64,000 nucleotides of DNA from a bacterium (GTDB lineage Bacteria; Planctomycetota; Planctomycetia; Planctomycetales; Planctomycetaceae). Location: contig WGME01000003.1 of assembly GCA_016125225.1 (NCBI GenBank), forward strand, positions 372,001 to 436,000, read 5' to 3'. The notes beneath the pieces were generated by a model, which ran no database searches, was not told where the DNA came from, and saw only the letters and a program-made list of their open reading frames with translations. Shown in pieces: positions 61,093-64,000 of the stretch. Both the position numbers and the translations under genes were made by a program. How positions within the stretch are numbered: the first letter of the stretch is position 1; each line of letters begins with the position of its first letter.

Positions 61093-61688
61093 CGATCTGT
61101 CCTTGTTCGATCCCACGCGGTGATACAGTCCGGTTGTCACGCAATGTGTCCGGGTAGACTTCGGTTCACACCTCAAGAGATCGGCCAGTTCTGCCGCTCC
61201 GCTTGAGCCATTCCACCCAGATTCACTATTCGCTACGTTTTGACTGGTTCACCACTTCCTGGGTTCATGATGTCATCCGCCGAATGACGCCCCACGGGGT
61301 TCTTTCAATCGTCAGGACAGGCAATCCCGCTACGAAGGAAAGAATCCGCACCTCACTCATCGGTTCAACATCGGAGGCAACTCGCCCCTGTCACGGTAGA
61401 TCATTACCACACCTGTAATCCCCCCAGTTTGACAACGCTGGCCAAGATCACGACAGACCGTGATCCTTCACCGGGACCGCCTTGCCGGCGCGTCCCGATG
61501 TGCCAGATAAAATCTCTTGGGAGAAATGGTGTGGTGGATGTTCTAAGAGGTCGGCACGTTCTTGGGTGCCTCAACTTGACCATTTCGGGGGGCGGGAGAG
61601 CACAGAAATCGGCCATTCGACAGCCGATCGGCAAGCCCTGCCGATCACATCGTCTTCCCTGCTGATTGAATCATTCAGAAACACAAAA
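61093..61688. other. intergenic region between repeat-protein gene and amt terminator
   Basis: About 600 bases with short frames on both strands but no plausible ribosome-binding site or domain in any. It should hold the promoter of the cysteine-rich protein gene near its right start. I see no RNA gene, and no inverted repeat longer than a few bases except the terminator that follows. Confidence 0.4.
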
Positions 61689-61725
61689 CGGCTCGACCAG
61701 AGCCCTGAGGGACACGGTCGAGCCG
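61689..61725 (-). terminator. terminator of amt
   Basis: CGGCTCGACC and GGTCGAGCCG form a ten-base stem; on the minus strand it is followed by TTTTGTGTTT. It is 80 bases past the ammonium transporter stop at 61805. Confidence 0.85.
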
Positions 61726-61804
61726 CTTGAGTCAGCCGCCGCTAAACATCATCCAGAAAGGATGTTGCGTGTTGGAAGCTGCTGCAGATTATGCCGTTAC
61801 GGCA

Positions 61805-63292
61805 TTACTGCAGGTGATAGGCCACCTCTCCATGTTCGCGGAGATCGAGACCCTCTTCTTCAGTCTTTTCATCGACCGTAAAGCCGATGGTTCGATGAAT
61901 CACCCAGCCAATAATTAGCGTGCACACAAACGCATACAGGCCGGAGACGAACATGCCTTGAAACTGGATCGCGACTTGCCCCAGACTGCCGGAGATTGGC
62001 CGGATGGCGAACCAGCCCACCAGCAAAGCCCCCAAGGCTCCTCCGACTCCATGCACTCCGACCACATCAAGCGAGTCATCATATTTCAGGAAATTCTTAG
62101 CTTGGACCCCCAGATAACAGATGACTCCCGCAAGCAGTCCGATGATTAAGGCTCCGCCGGGACTAACATGCCCCGCGCAGGGAGTAATGGTCACCAAGCC
62201 GGCCACAATCCCGGAAGCCACACCAAGCGCGGTCGCTTTGCCCACGTAATAGTACTCTGCGACCAGCCACGATCCGGCGGCAGCGGCCCCCGCAATCGCT
62301 GTAGTGGCAAAGGCAAGCACCGCTACACTGCCAGATACGGGAAGATAATCTTTACTGACCGCGATCGCGGAACCGGCATTGAACCCGAACCACCCCACCA
62401 TCAGCAGTCCCGAGCCAACCAGCGTCCAACCAATGCTATGAGGGATGAAAGCCGTATGCCCGAATCCGCGGCGTTTGGGCAAAATCAGAATCAACGCCAA
62501 CGCCGATACCCCCGCCAGCACATGCACGACCGTTCCACCGGCGAAGTCCATGACACCTTTCTGGAACAACCAGCCATTCACATTCCAGACCCAGTGACAC
62601 ACCGGGTCATAGACAACAGTGGCCCAGATCGCCACGAACAGGCACCAGGCTTTGAATTTCACACGCTCGGCGACGGCCCCCACAATTAACGCGGGAGTGA
62701 TGATGGCAAACATCATTTGGAACATGGCAAACAACAGTTCGGGCACTCCGGTTGGTTCCGCGCCAGTGGTGTCCCCGGTTGTTACGACCTTTCCATAGTA
62801 TTCAGGGCTAGCCGTATCGGCGTTTGCAAAGGAGTTCAGCAGGATCAGCTCTGAATCCCAGCCGAGATAGCTGATCGCGGGATTCGGAGTACCGTCTGCG
62901 TTTATTCCGCCCGAGGTACTGATGAGTGGAGGGACCGCGAACGCGAGACTGTAACCGTAGGCCACCCATTCGATGGTGACAATCGGGATACAAACCATGA
63001 CGCACATGAACATGTTGAGCAGGTTCTTGGCCCGTACCATACCGCCATAAAACAAGGCAAGTCCGGGAATCATAAAGCAGACAAAAGCGGTACTGGTCAT
63101 CAGCCAGGCTGTGGAACCGGTGTCATAAGTTCCAGCCAGATGAGCCGCGGGGGCCATGGTTTCCGTTGGAGATGCCACTGTTGGCAGAACTTCCACGCTG
63201 GGTTCGTTTTGTCCCCATGCAGAAGCCGTATCGATCGATCCCCATACCAGCATCCCAACGACCAAAGACGTGAGCGCATACGCCTTGGACAT
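61805..63292 (-). CDS. amt: ammonium transporter (Amt family)
   Basis: 495 residues from the ATG at 63292 (MSKAYALTSLVVGMLVWG), the start of a signal peptide; the frame is open upstream to 63364 without a better site. After a short periplasmic lead, about eleven membrane helices follow. Amt hallmarks are visible: MIPGLALFYGGMVRAKNLLN near residue 75, AGGTVVHVLAGVSAL with the first pore His and DFAGG at its front, GWFGFNAGSAIAV, and DDSLDVVGVHGVGGALGALLVGWFA with the second pore His. It conducts ammonium across the inner membrane and usually pairs with GlnK, whose gene is not in the window. Confidence 0.95.
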   Translation of the reverse strand: MSKAYALTSLVVGMLVWGSIDTASAWGQNEPSVEVLPTVASPTETMAPAAHLAGTYDTGSTAWLMTSTAFVCFMIPGLALFYGGMVRAKNLLNMFMCVMVCIPIVTIEWVAYGYSLAFAVPPLISTSGGINADGTPNPAISYLGWDSELILLNSFANADTASPEYYGKVVTTGDTTGAEPTGVPELLFAMFQMMFAIITPALIVGAVAERVKFKAWCLFVAIWATVVYDPVCHWVWNVNGWLFQKGVMDFAGGTVVHVLAGVSALALILILPKRRGFGHTAFIPHSIGWTLVGSGLLMVGWFGFNAGSAIAVSKDYLPVSGSVAVLAFATTAIAGAAAAGSWLVAEYYYVGKATALGVASGIVAGLVTITPCAGHVSPGGALIIGLLAGVICYLGVQAKNFLKYDDSLDVVGVHGVGGALGALLVGWFAIRPISGSLGQVAIQFQGMFVSGLYAFVCTLIIGWVIHRTIGFTVDEKTEEEGLDLREHGEVAYHLQ

Positions 63293-63383
63293 TCCGTTTC
63301 GATCCTTTCCGTGAACCTCTGAGGTTCGATGAGAAGATGAGACTCCTGAATCGCCGCCGGCCACCCACCGGCATGAAAGCAGA

Positions 63384-63417
63384 AAGCTCCTGATCGCCTA
63401 TTGACGATCAGGAGCTT
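63384..63417. terminator. bidirectional terminator between the two amt genes
   Basis: AAGCTCCTGATCG and CGATCAGGAGCTT form a 13-base perfect stem with an eight-base loop, then TCTTTAAG on the plus strand and TCTGCTTTC on the minus strand. It lies 60 bases past the upstream amt stop, so the two transporters are probably transcribed separately. Confidence 0.88.
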
Positions 63418-63477
63418 CTTTAAGTCTGACAGTTTCAGACGGGTAATATGACCAATTGCCCGCCGATTGTCATGTCA

Positions 63478-64000
63478 CTAGGCCACGTCGGCTCCGTAGC
63501 AGGGCATGCCGTGCTCGTGAATGTCGAGACCTTCGATTTCTTCCTGCTTCGACACGCGGAGCAGTCCGATCGCCTTGAGGATACCAAAGACCACCAGCAT
63601 TACCACGAAGCTGAAGATGGGGATGATCAGCGAACCCTTGATCTGCACGCCCAGCAACTTGTCGGCACCGAAGATACCAGTGGCGATCCCGCCCCAGACA
63701 CCGCAGACACCATGGACTGGGAAAGCACCGACCGGATCATCGATCTTGAGCTTGTCGAGAGCGACGATGGCCAGCACCACTAGCACACCGGCGATGAGAC
63801 CAATAATCAATGATTCCTGGTTAGTGACGCAATCGCAGTTGGCGGTAATACCCACGAGGCCACCGAGGATGCCGTTCAAGCACATGGTGAGATCGGGCTT
63901 ACCGAACATGACCCAGCTCAGAATCATGCCGGTCACCCCACCAGCACAGGCGGCCAGAGTGGTGTTCATGGCGATCTTGCAGAATGCGGCGGTGTTGCTG
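63478..64000 (-). CDS. second ammonium transporter, C-terminal part (partial)
   Basis: The frame runs past the right window edge; 173 residues are visible. They read SNTAAFCKIAMNTTLAACAG at the edge, then GLVGITANCDCVTNQ, VGAFPVHGVCGVWGGIATGIFG with the second pore His of Amt, and a last helix IPIFSFVVMLVVFGILKAIG. The tail EEIEGLDIHEHGMPCYG is the cytoplasmic end that contacts PII proteins; the neighbour ends similarly (EEGLDLREHGEVAYH). It is a paralogue of the amt gene next to it. The start lies outside the window. Confidence 0.93.
   Translation of the reverse strand, partial: SNTAAFCKIAMNTTLAACAGGVTGMILSWVMFGKPDLTMCLNGILGGLVGITANCDCVTNQESLIIGLIAGVLVVLAIVALDKLKIDDPVGAFPVHGVCGVWGGIATGIFGADKLLGVQIKGSLIIPIFSFVVMLVVFGILKAIGLLRVSKQEEIEGLDIHEHGMPCYGADVA

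Noticed and set aside
59701-61206. A 501-codon plus-strand frame opposite the cysteine-rich repeat gene, rich in Gly, Ala, His and Leu
   Set aside because: It is the mirror frame of the repeats: its own repeats follow the same 48-bp period, it has no ribosome-binding site or domain, and the minus-strand protein has a signal peptide and structured repeats.

Overview
The window looks like chromosomal DNA of a planctomycete (phylum Planctomycetota). This rests on gene content: a DUF1552/DUF1501 pair, a cysteine-rich secreted repeat protein with VPYTTC motifs resembling the planctomycete YTV-type wall proteins, redoxin/CxxCH/copper-monooxygenase and squalene-cyclase-like secreted proteins, and a YeiH-type transporter with a long N-terminal extension. 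No sequence comparison was possible, so genus is not assigned. I saw no rRNA, tRNA, CRISPR array, transposase or phage gene.

Layout. 1-4.2 kb: end of a DUF1552 protein, a DUF1501 Tat-exported protein, and a secreted trypsin-like protease fused to a SirB1/transglutaminase-like domain. 4.3-19.0 kb: an eleven-gene minus-strand exopolysaccharide operon. In transcription order it encodes an O-antigen-ligase-like protein, a FemAB/GNAT-type acyltransferase, a PaaK/CapK-like adenylating ligase, a second acyltransferase, a GT4, a NodB-type deacetylase, a second GT4, a GT2, a deacetylase-like membrane-anchored protein, a membrane-anchored endonuclease/exonuclease/phosphatase-fold protein, and a fused Wzz/BY-kinase. 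Several pairs overlap or nearly touch. 19-28.4 kb: a lipoprotein, an orphan ECF sigma factor, a DksA/TraR zinc-finger protein, a GT4 plus ATP-grasp pair, ATP sulfurylase, anthranilate phosphoribosyltransferase and RodA.

28.4-36.4 kb is the accessory-looking part: short, mostly unrecognised minus-strand genes (one NTF2-like immunity-type protein, a DUF2200 protein, a VOC protein, a lipoprotein, membrane and acidic orphans), several with palindromic repeat elements beside them. nrdR and a YeiH-family transporter interrupt it. 36.4-45.3 kb holds secreted or envelope proteins (two alpha-toroid proteins, a redoxin-PHM fusion, a DUF1254/DUF1214 protein, a possible beta-barrel), an ADP-ribosylglycohydrolase and an unknown protein coupled to an EF-G paralogue.

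45.3-59.6 kb is mostly housekeeping: EF-G-like GTPase, M24 peptidase, thioredoxin reductase, MazG, an MsbA-like ABC exporter, a double universal stress protein, BioF next to a FIST sensor protein, a class IV aminotransferase and cardiolipin synthase. 59.7-64 kb carries the cysteine-rich 16-residue-repeat protein and two ammonium transporters, the upstream one cut by the window edge.

At the DNA level the most striking structure is intergenic: degenerate 7-bp-period repeats at five places, a 22-24-bp palindrome centred on CAGGGATCGC in three gaps, and a ~127-bp element with terminal inverted repeats present twice. Starts were chosen from Shine-Dalgarno spacing and stop/start overlaps, and alternatives are stated. 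Motif positions are approximate where marked 'about'.
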